Origin: Certhia americana
Taxonomy: Eukaryota; Chordata; Aves; Passeriformes; Certhiidae
DNA: 64,000 bases
Direction of reading: 5' to 3'
NCBI GenBank assembly: GCA_018697195.1
Contig: CM031858.1
Location: 75,917,102-75,981,101 of the forward strand
The position numbers and the translations under genes are program-made. This document shows positions 14,601 through 26,762 of the stretch, in pieces (positions within the stretch are counted from its first letter, which is position 1; every line of letters starts with the position of its first letter). Under the pieces are notes generated by a model that worked only from the letters and a program-made list of their open reading frames with translations, was not told where the DNA came from and did not search any database.

Positions 14601-16239
14601 AGAAACTGGAACTAACTTTGTCATAGTAGAAAAGACAAATGTTGAAAGGTAGTATTTCCTCTGCCACAGAAATTATGAGGTTTGCATAACTCTAATTCTG
14701 GTATGTCTGTATTATAGAAGGTAAAAAGGCTTTTGTGAAATGAACCAATATTTATACCCCCAGGAAGTCCCAAGCAATTTCTAGAGTGAGGTGAAAATGT
14801 ATCCTAGAAAATGCGCTCTTCGAGAAATATGAGTCCCTTGAATTGTTTTGCACTAAAATATTTTCAACATAGATTATGCAAAGTATTAGTTTTACCAGCA
14901 ATTTTCCAGTTTTTATGTAGCACTTAGTTAATTTCTTACTGATGTTGAGGACAGGGCTGCAATCAACAAACTCAAAGCAATGTTGTTTTACAGGAAGTGA
15001 TGTTCCCAAACAACTAAGATGAGCAAATAGCATTGGAACATCTGTTGCTGCAAACCCAGCAGTTAATCAAAAGTTCTGTGGCCCCTACTATTTCAATGAT
15101 GCATCTGATTATTTCCTATCTTGGAGTAGTTAGCAAATAGTGAATACATCTTGGCTGCTGACACTTCCTTGTATTCTAAACTTGCTTTGGATCACATCCA
15201 AAATCAATTACTATCAATGGCAGTTTTCTGACCTATGTTAAGGAGAGTTGCATCTGGCTCTTAATGATCTAAAAAAATTTTATTGTTTTCCATCACACTG
15301 TCTGTCACACTGAAACACTAAACAGTTTGAGTTTTCTGCTTTTCTCTATTTCATTGTGTGAGGCAGCTTCTCTATTGACTAATGGGATGGAAATCACTAA
15401 TAATAGCAGTTTATAAGTAAGCAATATTCTTTGAAGATGTCAAAACAAATAACAAAAAACACAGAGGAAATTGATCTTTTCAATAATTACCCCCTAAATC
15501 ACTAAAAGACACATGACTTGCCATCTATAAAATTGATTTTTGGTGAACCAGGAGAGGAAAAAAAAAAACCCAACCAAAAAAAGCCCCATCTCATTCCACT
15601 GTGGAAATTAACTATTCTGGGAAGCCTTAATGATATCTCTACGTTTGTCTATGAGGAAGACTTGGCAGGACTTGGCAGACCTGAGCCATTGTATTTTGAG
15701 CCATTTGAGGATGTCTACTTCCAGAAATACCAGTCAAAACTGGAGATCATTAATGTAAAAAGTGCCTGAAAACTGTAAAGATCTCTTCAGCAGCTCAAGA
15801 ATACATGTACGACATATGATGTGAATGATGCAAACCACTTGTTTTTCCTCTGTAATTTAAATGTCAGTCTTTTATTGTCTGGGAGATTTCTTGTATTAAA
15901 CACTCCGCAAATTGCTACTTACTACAAGGATGAGATTTTAAATCATGAAAGCTCACGTTTTTATTTAGAGGTGGTGGTTTAGATGTTCAGGATTTCTAAG
16001 AATTAAAATCTTTTGAATTTTTTTTCTCTGTCTTCATGAGAAACATTAAGGCTTTAGATATGTGCTTGGCTGACAGCCCTAAAAGGCAGAGGGTTTTTTA
16101 CATTTTGTTCTAAGTTTATGAAACATGGATAATGCATTCTCTATGAAAGCTTCCTTTTTCCTAAGTTGAAATCTTGATAGGATATCAGTAGAAGAAGTCA
16201 TCCTTCCAGATCTTGGTCACTTTGGCTGTGTCTGTATCA
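8659..16239. other. Non-coding DNA, no gene seen
   Basis: Mostly AT-rich. A stretch at about 9110-9720 is richer in G and purines on the + strand and carries a 150-codon minus-strand open frame, but neither its DNA nor its translation resembles a known family. Other content includes an A20 run at 11451-11470, a T20 run at 13378-13397 and an AATA-type simple repeat near 9741. No splice-bounded open exon could be supported. Confidence 0.55.
9741..9768. repeat. (AAAT)n/(AAT)n simple repeat
   Basis: A short A/T simple repeat, AAATAAATAAATAA followed by TAATAA units. It is low-complexity DNA with no function inferred. Confidence 0.8.
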
Positions 16240-16463
16240 AGAAGTGAAACACAGGGTCATTATGATGTTGGTTGTGAAACATTGGCACAGGTTTTCCAGG
16301 AAGATGGTGGATGCTCCATCCTTGGAAACCCTCAAGGTCAGTAGCACAGGACTGTGAACACCCTGATATAGCTGAAGATGTTCCTGCCCACTGCAGGGAA
16401 GTTGGATTAGATGACCTTTAAAGGTTCCTTCCAACTCAAACCATTCCATAATTCTATGATTCT
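16240..16463 (+). mobile_element. CR1 LINE, 3' end fragment (5'-truncated)
   Basis: The stretch matches the well-known 3' portion of avian CR1. It has the end of the ORF2 region (CCAGGAAGATGGTGGA, then CCATCCTTGGAA), the conserved 3' UTR words GTTGGATTAGATGACC and GGTTCCTTCCAACTC, and the diagnostic terminal direct repeat ATTCTATGATTCT. Only about 220 bp remain, typical of 5'-truncated CR1 copies. It reads in the + direction. The many differences from the family pattern suggest an old, inactive copy. Subfamily cannot be assigned by eye. Confidence 0.92.
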
Positions 16464-18009
16464 CTGGCACTGAGGCCAAGAAGCAGAGAGCAGAAATGTA
16501 AGTAAACTCTCTTAACTTCCAAAATAAGATGGTTTTATATAAACTCCCTGTTCTTTGTTACCTCCTAACATATTCCCATGGGAATAACTTGCAAGAAAAC
16601 ACTGAGGCTGTGAGTGCAATGGATATTGTTCTAATTTGCAGTATAAGTGACTGAGCCCAGTGCCCAGGAACAGTCACAGACACTGGGTAATTTAATAGCA
16701 TAAGCATATCTTTTGTAGCAGCAGAAAGGTTAATTTCAAGTGCTTATAATATTTTTTGAATTATATGATTCCATTTAATATACAGTTTGGAAAACAGTGT
16801 CAAGACACTTCCCTGTCTGGATCATCAGTGGACTCCAGCTACTGACAGAGTGCTCCTCTGTCTCCTCATCTAGAATTAAAACTGAGATCAATGTTAATAC
16901 TAGATAGGACTAATACTAATCAAGACAGGTGATTCCACCAAAGATGAAGCCTAAGACAACTAAAGCTATGCCTAATAAAGTTAATTCTTGCTCCTGAGGC
17001 CACTTAAGTGGGATATAGAAAATTATGCATGCCTTCATATGAAAAGCTGAGCCACAGTACTTTTCAAGCTCAGAGATGCAAACATATCTCATGATAAATG
17101 AACAAAGGCTAGTTCTGAACTCGTGGTGTGCGATGCTGCAAGTGATGCAACTGCAGAACTACAAAGCTCAGTTTAGCCAGCTCCCCTCTTTGGGAGCTCC
17201 TCTCTTCTGCTCTGTGAATTTCCCTTGAGAAAGTGAAAAGAGCAAAATAAAGCCTTGATGTTATTTGATAGATTATTGAGTATTGTAGCAAATACAGACT
17301 ATATAGATTCAAATATTTTTGTATTATATATGGATAGACTTTGTAGGATACACACATTTATTGAGTTTTTATTTCTGTAGAATTTTTTGAAAGATAAAAT
17401 AACAAAACAGCACAGTAAAACTGCAAGAGACTTGGCACAGACATCCTATTTTCTGTAAGAAATAATGCTTTTGGAGTACACTGAATAACTGAATATGTGT
17501 TCAAGCATCTTGTCCTTGTTTTTAGCTATGCTGCTGCTTCAAGACCTAAACCAGTCCTGTGTTTGAATGCTTTATGCTTGCCACTTCCACAATGCTGTTA
17601 AAAAATGCCATGTTGTCATGTCTTGCTGCTGCAGAAAGTCACAAATCTGAATGATGTAATTCAGGTATTGCCACAACTAGGAGAACCTTCATATTTACTC
17701 TTCTTCATCTAGCTCCTTTTGTTCTAATGCTCCTGTATTTTAGCCCTGCAAGAAATGACTGCTTTAAGATATCTTTGCTCTGTGGATATATAAACGATGA
17801 ACTCTTTGTTTATATAGTATTAAGGATAGCAGTGTTAAATGTAGATTTTCTGTGTGCCTTTTTGCAATTGACCTTGCAGTAATATTTTTGGTAATTGCTG
17901 TATCCCAGTTTTGTAATTCACTGTATTGGCATAAAATGCTTTTGTCAATTATCAATCTTTATAGAAACAAAACATGAGATCCTTCATTCTGTCGAAATCA
18001 ACAATAAAT
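16464..18009. other. Non-coding DNA between two CR1 fragments
   Basis: No gene, RNA or further repeat recognised. Moderately AT-rich, with no long open frame. Confidence 0.55.
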
Positions 18010-18760
18010 GTGGTCTTACCAGTGCCGAGTAAAGGGGAGGGATCAAGTTCTTCTACCTGCTAGCCATACGTAATATAGAACATCCCAGGATCCTATTATT
18101 CATCCTGGCTCCAAAGGGCATACTGCTAGTTCATGTTTCCTTTGGTGTCCACCAGGACACACCAGAATCCCCAATTGTAGCTGATTGCTACAAGCATACC
18201 TGGGGTTGTTCCTCCCCAGGAACCTGCACTTCCCTCGACTGAACTTTGCAAAACTCCTGCCTTTCACCATTTGGCCTGGGTCCCTCTGGACGGCAGCATG
18301 ACCCTCTGGTGTATCAACCACTCCTTCCAATTTTGTGTCATCTGCAAACTTGATGACAGTAACAGTTCAATACAGAAGATGATTGATTGTGTTGATCAGG
18401 ATCGGAGCCCAATCTGATCCCTGGGTAGACAGCTAGTTACTGACATCCAATTGGGCTTTGTGCCACTGTTCACCACCCTTTGGGCTGGCTATTCATCAAG
18501 TTTCTGATCCTCCTCACCATCTGCTCATCCAGCCCTCAGTTCTCTATGATCATCTTGTGGGATCTTTGCTGAAGTCAACGTAGACATTATCTGCTGTTCT
18601 CCCCCTATCTGTCAAGCCAATCATTTCACCACAGATGTCTATCAAGTTGATCAAGCATGGCTTCCCCTTTTTAAATCCCTTCTGGCTGTACCTGATGGCC
18701 TGCTTGTCCTTCATGTACCTGGAAATGGAACACTGGGAATTGGAAACCAAGTTATCAGTA
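18010..18760 (-). pseudogene. CR1 LINE ORF2 reverse-transcriptase fragment, broken
   Basis: Read on the minus strand this is an internal piece of CR1 ORF2, the LINE polymerase. From high to low coordinates there is a segment resembling the family's SxHGFTKGKSCLTNLI block (here SQKGFKKGKPCLINLID, about 18640-18690) and then a VYxDFSK block (about 18560). A V-I-K-F-A-D-D-T-K-L-E-G stretch follows, in which F-A-D-D is encoded at 18337-18348. This is the reverse-transcriptase catalytic box, read as F/Y-A-D-D in CR1. Next come a VVDTPEGHAAVQRD segment and a KGKCRFLGRNNPRY segment. Frames change between blocks, so frameshifts and deletions have killed the ORF. The 3' UTR and terminal repeat of CR1 are absent, and the 5' part of the element is also missing. 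The two-ended truncation implies later deletion rather than simple 5' truncation at insertion. Confidence 0.9.
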
Positions 18761-19517
18761 TTAAAGGGTTTAAATACAGAGGTGATATTACATATCTGTT
18801 GCTTCACACATTGCACAGTGACAGATGGGGAGATTAGAGGTACATTTTAGTGGGAGGTGTTTTTTCTATTTTTAATTTACACATAGCGTGTGAATTAATT
18901 TATTTATTACAGTAAGAAGAAAAGTAAATTGCAACTGGAAATGGACATAAGATTGAATTGCTTAAATTGAATTGGGGTGGGTTGTATACACACAATGTGC
19001 CATTAACATTGCAATCATTGTTGTGAGAATGAATTCATGTTGTTCCATACTCTGCTCTCATTATAACCTTTTTATTTCCACATAAACATACTGAATTGTT
19101 GGGGTGAACAATAACAAACTGTGTTAATGTCAATTCCGACTCTCTTTAATTCCACTGACTTCATTTGTCCAGTGCCTCATGCTTATAGTGAAGGGCATAG
19201 AAAGATAAAATAGCATAAGTGTGAGGTGAAAGTATGACCTTATTGAAGTGGAATTTAGCCACTGCTGTCTTTGTAGTTGAAATGGTTTGTGTTATTTCAG
19301 GGCAATGCTGATATGAAGGGAAAAATTCTAAATGGAATCAGATTGAAAATCATTTTGATTTTACATTATCCTTACTTAGGAATTAATAAATCAGACAAAC
19401 TTTGCAATTATTTTTAAAGTAAACTCTAGAAGAACCCCAAACACCAAACTTAGTTTATTTTGATTTCATTTTCCTAAATTGTTTATCATTGGAATGAAAA
19501 TACAGTAAGGAGCAAAG

Positions 19518-19598
<81 letters not shown>

Positions 19599-21127
19599 AA
19601 ATAAGTAATATTAAGATGGTATATTGAAGGATCAGGTATACTTCAATTTGTAAACTGAAATCTCCAGGCTGACAACATTTACTTTATAAAATAACATTTA
19701 AAAAAAAGTTATGTTGGTTTTAGAAAAGGTAACAGCTGACATAATGACAAACCAGGTATTTATTTTCTGAGACTGCTTTTTTACAGAGCTAGCATGGATA
19801 ATTTGCTGAGAAAATAAGATATTGACAAGATAGTTTAAAAACACCTCCTCCCCTGTCTTTGCTAGCTGGCCTTGTCCATCTTTCTTCACTCTTAAATAAT
19901 GTAGAAATATGCCACGTTCCTCAGATTTTCCATACTGAGGCTCCACATTATTTCCTTGCTGTTTCTTCAGGAGGAGTTACTTGCCTCTAAATAAAAACAA
20001 AACCAAAAAACCTATCAAAGTTGTGATATTTCTTTCCCCTTTTATATATCATCTATTGGCAACAGTAAATAATGACACTATAGGCCAGATTTCTTTAGTG
20101 TAACTGTATGAACTTAAGGTCCATAGTCTATACCTAAAAGTGTCTGCAGTTCAAATTACCATTCTATGTTTTAAATCAATTTGTAGACACTCATAAACTC
20201 TGTGTAACAAATAATTTTCATTTACATAGCTATTCAATAGTTATCCGAAAGCCTAAGGGTTAAATGTATTAAATGATCACTTATAGAAGTTGCACTGTAT
20301 ACTGAGGAAAAGGTGTTTACAGTGTTTACTTGCTCTTACTTCAGCCCGTGATGTTTCCTTTTTGAGTCTGTAGTTCTCCTGTGCGGCTGCCCAGGAGTGG
20401 AAGAGGGGAGGAGGGGAAGCAAGTAAGTGGTGTGCAGTCCTGGGGGGCAGCACTAAACAGGGAGTACAATTCCTAAACCACGGCAGTAAGGTAACGTATC
20501 TCAGAGAGAGGAAATTTATGCAGTTCTATTCCTCTTCTTCTACAGCCTGAATCACAGATGAGAAATGTTTACATAATATCTAAAAAATGATAAATATCTG
20601 GATAAGACTGCTTTGATAAAAAACAAAGACAAGTTGCAAAAGCCTGACAGGGAAAGACAAAGCACTTACCAAGATATATCTTTAAAAAAAAAAAAAAAAA
20701 GTGTTTTTTTTTTTCTGTCTATCTCTACTAAAGTAAGCTTGTGGCAAGAAATGGTGGGATTCTACTCAGCTAATATTGATTGGCTAAAGTTCTGCCATCT
20801 GATCTTAGCAAACTGCTTTCTGCTGTCATAATTGAAGGCAGAAGACTTAGACGCCAAACAAGATGATAAATCTCATTTTGAAAAAAAAAAAAAAAAACAA
20901 CAAAAACATGAGGTGGAAGAAAACTTACTGACATTCTATTCTACTAATGGGCTGTTGGGTAGCTTAAATTAGAGTGCAAACAATTAAATAAATTACTCAT
21001 GAGAACCTTGAGTTGCAATGATATTGCAAGGCATACAGGTATGTTACAGTATTCTTTAAAATGTGACTTTTAGTTAGAAAGTTGTATACTACCCTTTCTT
21101 CTTATGAATAAATCCATCAAGATGTAT
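18761..21127. other. Non-coding DNA with simple repeats
   Basis: No gene seen. It holds a dinucleotide microsatellite (listed separately), an A17 run followed after GTG by a T run at 20684-20714, and an A18 run near 20880. A short GC-richer patch at about 20380-20480 could be an unrecognised repeat. Confidence 0.55.
19522..19596. repeat. Compound (AT)n-(TG)n microsatellite
   Basis: About 20 AT units pass directly into about 17 TG units with no visible interruption. Uninterrupted compound dinucleotide arrays of this length are usually polymorphic. The AT part can extrude a cruciform and the TG part favours Z-DNA. Confidence 0.97.
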
Positions 21128-21132
21128 ATGTG

Positions 21133-22328
21133 TGTCATGGTTTAACTCCAGCCAGCTCACTTCCCCACTACATAGATTGGGGAGGAAATCAGAAGGGTAA
21201 AAGGTAGAGAACTTGTGGGTTGAGATAAAGATGGTTTAACAGGGAATCAAAAGCAGTACTCAAAGGCAAAGCAAAACATGGAATTAATTCACTGTGGTCC
21301 TGGTTTAGCGCAAATTAGGGGGAAACTCTCCAAATGGGCCCCTTCAGAGAGCAGACCCACACTGCCCCTCCCCCCAATCAGTTTGGGAAGGATTCCTCAG
21401 AGAGAAGTGGAAAGAATCTGTTTATTACAGGCAGAGCACCCCGAAACACACAAAATGAACAATACTGGATGACAAAACTCTTTCACCACTCTGAAGAGAT
21501 AACAAATTCAGACAGCCTCTCTCTGGGGATTGGTCACTCTGTTGTTGGTCTCTCCGGTGCTGGGGAAGGGCTGCTGCAGGCCACAGGGTGCAGACTCTCA
21601 GTGTTTCCCAGGTCCCAGTCCAGAACAGGTTTGAATGGCTCCATGAAAAAGGAAAAGAAAAAAAAACAGTCCGTGGAAAATTCGGACTGCCTAGCTAAAC
21701 TAACTAGCAAGCCAAAGCAAAAGCAAGAGAGAGCAAGAAAAGCCAGCAAGCAAAACCAAAAGCAGCAGCAAAAGCAGCACTATATGTCTGTGTCCATGCG
21801 ACTATTATCAGCAAGCTGATGAAACCAAAACAAAACTTTCCCAAGTCAGTCTTGAAGAGCATAATATAAACAGAACAGACAACTGGGGATACAAACCTCA
21901 TAACGTCACCCCAGGACACACTGCTTCCCAAGGGCAGGCAGGTGTTCAGCCATCTCCAGGAGAGTAAGGCCTCCTTAAGCAGAACAGTGACTTGGGATGG
22001 CAAATGCCATCACTCCAAATGTTCACCCCTTTCTCCTTCTTCCCCATACTTTACACACTGAGAATGATGTCATATGATCTGGAATATCCCTTTGGTCAGT
22101 TTGGGTCACCTGTCACAGATGTGTCTCCTGCCAGCCTCCCATGCCCACCCAATTTCCTCACCACTGTGGCAGTGCGAAAAGCAGAAAAGTCTTTGGCTCT
22201 GTATCAGCCCTGCTCAGCAATAACAAAAACATCAACCCTGTATTATCAACCCTGTGTTCAGCACAAATACAAAACACATACCAGGCATGGTGAAGAAAAT
22301 GAACTCCACTACAGCTGAAACCAGAACA
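21133..22328 (-). mobile_element. Solo LTR of an avian ERVL-like endogenous retrovirus, interrupted
   Basis: The ends are TGTCATGGTTTAAC-like at the left and GCTGAAACCAGAACA at the right, giving the TG...CA termini of an LTR. The pattern matches a very common passerine LTR family. Flanks are ATGTG (21128-21132) and ACGTG (22329-22333), a 5-bp target duplication with one difference explained by CpG decay; ERVL-type integrases make 5-bp duplications. Orientation is minus. On that strand the order is GGGATATTCC, a TGACATCAT element, a degenerate TATA-like GTGTAAAG near 22050, then the downstream part. About 567 bp are LTR proper; the rest is a second LTR inserted into it. No internal retroviral genes remain, so it arose by LTR-LTR recombination. 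Confidence 0.85.
21295..21918 (-). mobile_element. Second solo LTR nested inside the first
   Basis: A 624-bp unit interrupts the outer LTR. It is flanked on both sides by the 5-bp duplication CACTG (21290-21294 and 21919-21923). On the minus strand it starts TGTCCTGGGG and ends CCAGGACCA, giving TG...CA termini and an imperfect terminal inverted repeat. A poly(A) signal AATAAA lies on the minus strand at 21421-21426, about 126 bp before its 3' end, as expected for the R-U5 part of an LTR. The 161-codon + strand open frame across it is a by-product, antisense to the LTR. The family looks like a passerine ERVL-type LTR, but I cannot assign a database name. It must be younger than the outer LTR. 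Confidence 0.85.
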
Positions 22329-22333
22329 ACGTG

Positions 22334-25300
22334 TATATCACATATTTTAGCAATGCATTATTAAGATGTTTCTCAAATCAATGATTTGGGTGTGTGTATA
22401 TATTAATGCCTTTATGTATATATTAATGCAATGCCTTTTTCCCTTGTCTCTTACTCGCACAAGTAAGAACAGTCTCCTGCAGAAATGTATGCAAGGCCTG
22501 GCCCACAATCAATTGGGTTACAGATTTCATGTAAGTAATCTCACTTGGTTCACTGGAATCGCTTTCTGTGAGAACGTAGTGTAAAAAAATGAAGCATGGG
22601 GTAGATTTCTTTAATGAAATGTGAGGAATATTTCCTCTGTTATTCCTTTGGTTTCTCAAACTTACTGTTTGCTGAGCATGATATTACAAAGAACATATTT
22701 GGGCAGCTCGCCTGCACTTATTCGCTGTGCCCTGCTATGCTGCTACTGGTATTTGAGCTAATTAGGACTAACTCAGATATGTCTGTGTGAGTTTCAACCA
22801 TTCCCAGTCTACTTGCTGTTGAGGATAAAATCACTCATAAGTTCTGGAACATGAATATTTGTGTCTGATGTTTTACAAAATGTGATACTCCTGAGCTTTG
22901 TGCTTTGGGACCCGCATGAAAAGATTGTTAATGTATATAATACCAAGTAGAAGTGAAGTGACTGGAAATATGCCTATTAGTATTGAGAATGAGGCATAGA
23001 AAGAGACAGCATTGTGCTACAAATTAAAGGGTGCAGACGTCATCACCGTTGCCATAGCTTTCTTGCGTGGTTCAAAAAACAGTTTGGAAAAAAGATGCAT
23101 ACAAAAAGGCAGATGATTTTCTATGTGAGCAAGCGTAAAGGACAAAAAAAAATGAGGTGAAGGTAGACATAAATGGGAAAGCACCATTCACTTAAAAAGC
23201 AGGCAGCTACTTAGGCCACTTCCACAAGTATTTTAACTATCGTGAGAGTGATCAAAATACTGGAAAAAAAGTTGGAATAACAATGTAAACTTACTTTTAG
23301 AAATTCTCAGCTGCAGTCAACATTGCCTATGAATTTTGGTTGTAGTAAACCCATAGTTATACACAGGACTTTTGCCTGGCTCATCCTACACATTATTTCA
23401 TTATTCTTTTGTTCCATGCTTTGGAAAAAATTATTTAGGCTTTTGGCCAAGTGTTATGAGTGTATTTATTGTTAATCTTACATGTATATTTTCCTGAATT
23501 AGAAAACAAATGATCCAAAGTACAGACAGTTCTTTTATTTGATTTTCATGTGTGAATTCTAGACTTTTCATGTTTTTCATTTTTGCAGAATATCTTTCTG
23601 AAAAAGTAGCATTTTCAGAATTAATGGTCAATGATGCAGTACATTTGCTCCATCATTGTAATACACCTTGTGCAAATTCTTCCTTAGAGTCTGTTCCAAG
23701 ACATGTATTTTACCACTGCTTACAAGACAGTAGAGTTCTTTTCTATGAGTGTATGCCTGTATTTAATTACTTTTTAAACCACATTAAAGCATTTTCATCC
23801 TGGTATCATGTTCATGAAGATCAGGATTATTTATTATTAATACAGTGTTTTCTTCAACAAGTTAATATTTTATTCTTAATATCATTGTAAATAAATAATT
23901 TGTGTCTTTTTATCATTAATGACATAGGACAAATATGCTTTTGGTTGATTGCAAATGTGCTGCTGCACAAATGTCAATGAGATAGATAGAGTTTATTTTA
24001 AGCCATTTTCTATAGTTTTAATTAAGCAATAGAAGACATCCAAAATAATTACATATAGTTTCCTGCTTGAAGAATGTAAAACCAAAGCCTATGCAAACAA
24101 AAATCATGCTAGAGAAAGAAAACTGACACTTCCCTGCTTAGCCTAGAATAACCTTAGATACTTTAAAATATTAGAATCAGCAACATTCAGAATATATTAA
24201 AAATTTTAATTAAAGATGAGCTGATATTTAAAGCTAGTCCAGTTGTAGATCCCAACACCTAAGAACCAGTACTTGCCTTACCTTCATAAGAACTCATTTA
24301 ACTAACAGCATTGAACTACACAGCCCTGCCTAGTTTTTGAAACAGATTTAGGTTAAAGAAATAAATAAAAATCATTGTTCAAAAGAACTTGGTTCCCAAA
24401 ACAGTAATTTGATTTCTATCAACAGCACTTTTTGAGCTCCATCCTTGCTCAACAGCATCCAAATATAATTATGGAGACACATAAATAAAATCCACCTCTT
24501 CCTTTTAGAGCTGAAATATACTGAAGAAAGGGAACACAAAATGAATCTGCCTCTGTGTAACCTAGAAGCATTTGGAAAAAAACTCAGGACTTCTGGTCTG
24601 AATCCTTGACATTTTTAAGTCCATTGCATAAACAAAACTTGTCTTCTCCATGTTGGGTAACATCACAGCTGTGAACAGGCCCTTTGTTTTCTTTGCTACT
24701 TCTCCTATCTGCTAAAAGTCCTTTCTGCACAGAGCTCTGAATTTTGGTGAGAGTGACCTGTGGCCTTACTCCAACAGGCTGACCTAAACAAAGCAAACTT
24801 AACTAAACCTCACAGACAAAATGCAGCATTTGTTTCTGTCGTGATATGCTCATGTCATCACTAAACATCCTTCTCAAGAGTCCTGTACCTATGTATGTGA
24901 TCTGTCGTGAAAGTTTTGTGATCATTATTTATTTGTAATAACATAAACCCAATTCTATCACAGGAGCTAACCAAAAATTTAATCTCTGGATGAAATCACA
25001 AATTCAATAGTTTCATCCTGATTACAATGTACTGTAGGAGCTCTTCCCAGTCAATTTGTTTCTTACTGCTACAGAATTTTGAGGTCACAAGTGGTAAGTT
25101 GCTTGCTGTTGTCAGTGATTGGATTGGTAATCATGTGTATTGCCTGCAAAGCTTGAAAATGATGAAACCATAAAATTGTGTTATTAATATCAAAATAGTG
25201 CCAATAAAGGCTTTTGTCCACCTTGCCATTTCCAGGAAATGTTTTCCTGAATATGCATCTTAAATAAACTTTAAAGAGAGAATTAATTTTAAGAGGATGT

Positions 25301-25399
25301 AGAACTCAGAGAGAGAAAGAAAGCAATTAACTTTACTTCAAATTCTTGCAGAAACAAAATATATATTTTACTATTTTATTTTGAAATAACAGTTTTGGC
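22334..25399. other. Non-coding DNA, no gene seen
   Basis: AT-rich DNA with no recognised exon or transposon apart from a small period-20 repeat near 22.4 kb. The stretch at 23940-24060 contains homeodomain-type TTTAATTAAG words and could be a conserved non-coding element, but this cannot be judged without alignment. Confidence 0.55.
22395..22434. repeat. 2-copy tandem repeat, period 20 bp
   Basis: TGTATATATTAATGC occurs twice at a spacing of exactly 20 bp, with the intervening bases partly conserved. Short local duplication. Confidence 0.85.
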
Positions 25400-25505
25400 T
25401 CAAGTTTTTAGAACTTGGGAAGCAGATAATTTTCCAAGATACAGAATAGGTGTATCAGTTCTGTACCTTGGAAAATTATCTGCTTCCCAAGCTCTAAGAA
25501 CCTGA
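25400..25505. repeat. Near-perfect 47-bp inverted repeat, 12-nt loop
   Basis: The left arm (25400-25446) and right arm (25459-25505) are reverse complements with four differences over 47 positions, all transitions. They are separated by TAGGTGTATCAG. In a minus-strand transcript three of the four differences would be G:U wobbles, and in a plus-strand transcript one would be, so either RNA would fold into a long hairpin of pre-miRNA-like size. Each arm also contains a weaker internal inverted repeat (CTTGGGAA ... TTTCCAAG). I do not recognise it as a named microRNA or MITE. A fold-back created by replication template switching is an equally good explanation. Confidence 0.93.
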
Positions 25506-26723
25506 AAAGGTGTGACTATTCTACAGGTAATTAAATTTAATTTTAAAGGCATCTCCAGACAAGGGGATAACTAGCGAGAGAAATGCACAAGTTACAGAAG
25601 TGAGAGATCCCCTCTTAGAGCTGATTATTACAGCACATATGCAGCATTTGAAATTGTCAAGAGCCTTTTTACATGCCCCCTCACTCCTCTTCATTCTCAC
25701 TGGGGCTTTCTGTACCCTTGGATTGTTTATCCACTAGTCAGTGAGCTACAGTATTATACAAAATGTCAGTATCAACATAAAGTGCAACTGAAACAAATAT
25801 TTAACTTATCAATGGAGCAGAAAGTGAATCTTAGAGATGGGCAAAAGTGATCTCAATTTGACCTGATTGTATATCTTCTAGATTTTGTACAGCTTTCAGT
25901 GGTTTTTTGTTTTTTTTTTTTTTTCTTCAGTTTGTTCCCAGTCTGCATGGAGCATAAAGTACATTTAATATCTGTGTAATAATTTGGAGTTTTTGATTTG
26001 GGTAGGTATGTGTACTGTACTTGCTAGATTCTAACACAATTCAAGACCACTCCCCAGGTTTGTATTAGCTGTGACACAGAGAATAGTTTTTGCTCTTAGA
26101 TAATTCACTTCCTGGATTTAGCTTGGATACCTCGCATCCCCAGATGCTGTCCTAAGTTCCAATGATGTATCTCTTACAGCCTTAAGGAAAAAGTCTCCCT
26201 GACAGCAGTATCATACAATAGTATTATCCCATGGTCTCCTGTAGTCCTAATACAGAAATGTCTGTTTTCCTGGAATCATTTGGGATTGTAAAAAAGCAAA
26301 AACAAACTAAAACAAAGTAGAAAATAATGTGATTAAACAGCGGTTATTTGGAAAACAGAAATCCAGGGTTCATGAGGTAAATTTATTTGTCTAGTTTTTT
26401 ACTTAAAGTTGGAACTAAATCTGTGACCTAGATCTAGTATTATAGAGAGCATGTTTTAGACTCCCTAGATGCAAAATGAAGCAGGCAAAGACATCCTAAC
26501 GTCCTAATGTCTTTGCATTTAGTTGATCCAATTCTGAGTACAGATAGCCCCACACCAAATGAGATACCAAGTAAATTAGAATTTTCTAAATTCTTGACCT
26601 TAGTTTTGTGCTCATGATTGCTTTTAAGATTTTCGGTAGTATCTAAGAACAGATAGTCTGTTTTTTTTAAAAATGAAGAAAATGCAGTAAGTTTTTGGGG
26701 TTTTGTTTTTTGTTTGGTTGGGT
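25506..26723. other. Non-coding DNA, no gene seen
   Basis: No exon or transposon recognised. A T run occurs near 25910-25923. Confidence 0.55.
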
Positions 26724-26762
26724 TTGGTTGGTTGGTTGGTTGGTTGGTTGGTTGGTTGGTTT
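26724..26762. repeat. (TTGG)n tetranucleotide microsatellite
   Basis: About nine to ten uninterrupted TTGG units within a longer G/T-rich stretch (about 26690-26815). It produces a spurious minus-strand open frame with a repeating PTNQ peptide. Confidence 0.97.

Noticed and set aside
21334..21819. 161-codon + strand open frame, the longest in the window
   Set aside because: It lies entirely inside the nested LTR, antisense to it, and its low-complexity K/Q-rich end comes from simple sequence. No known protein is resembled.
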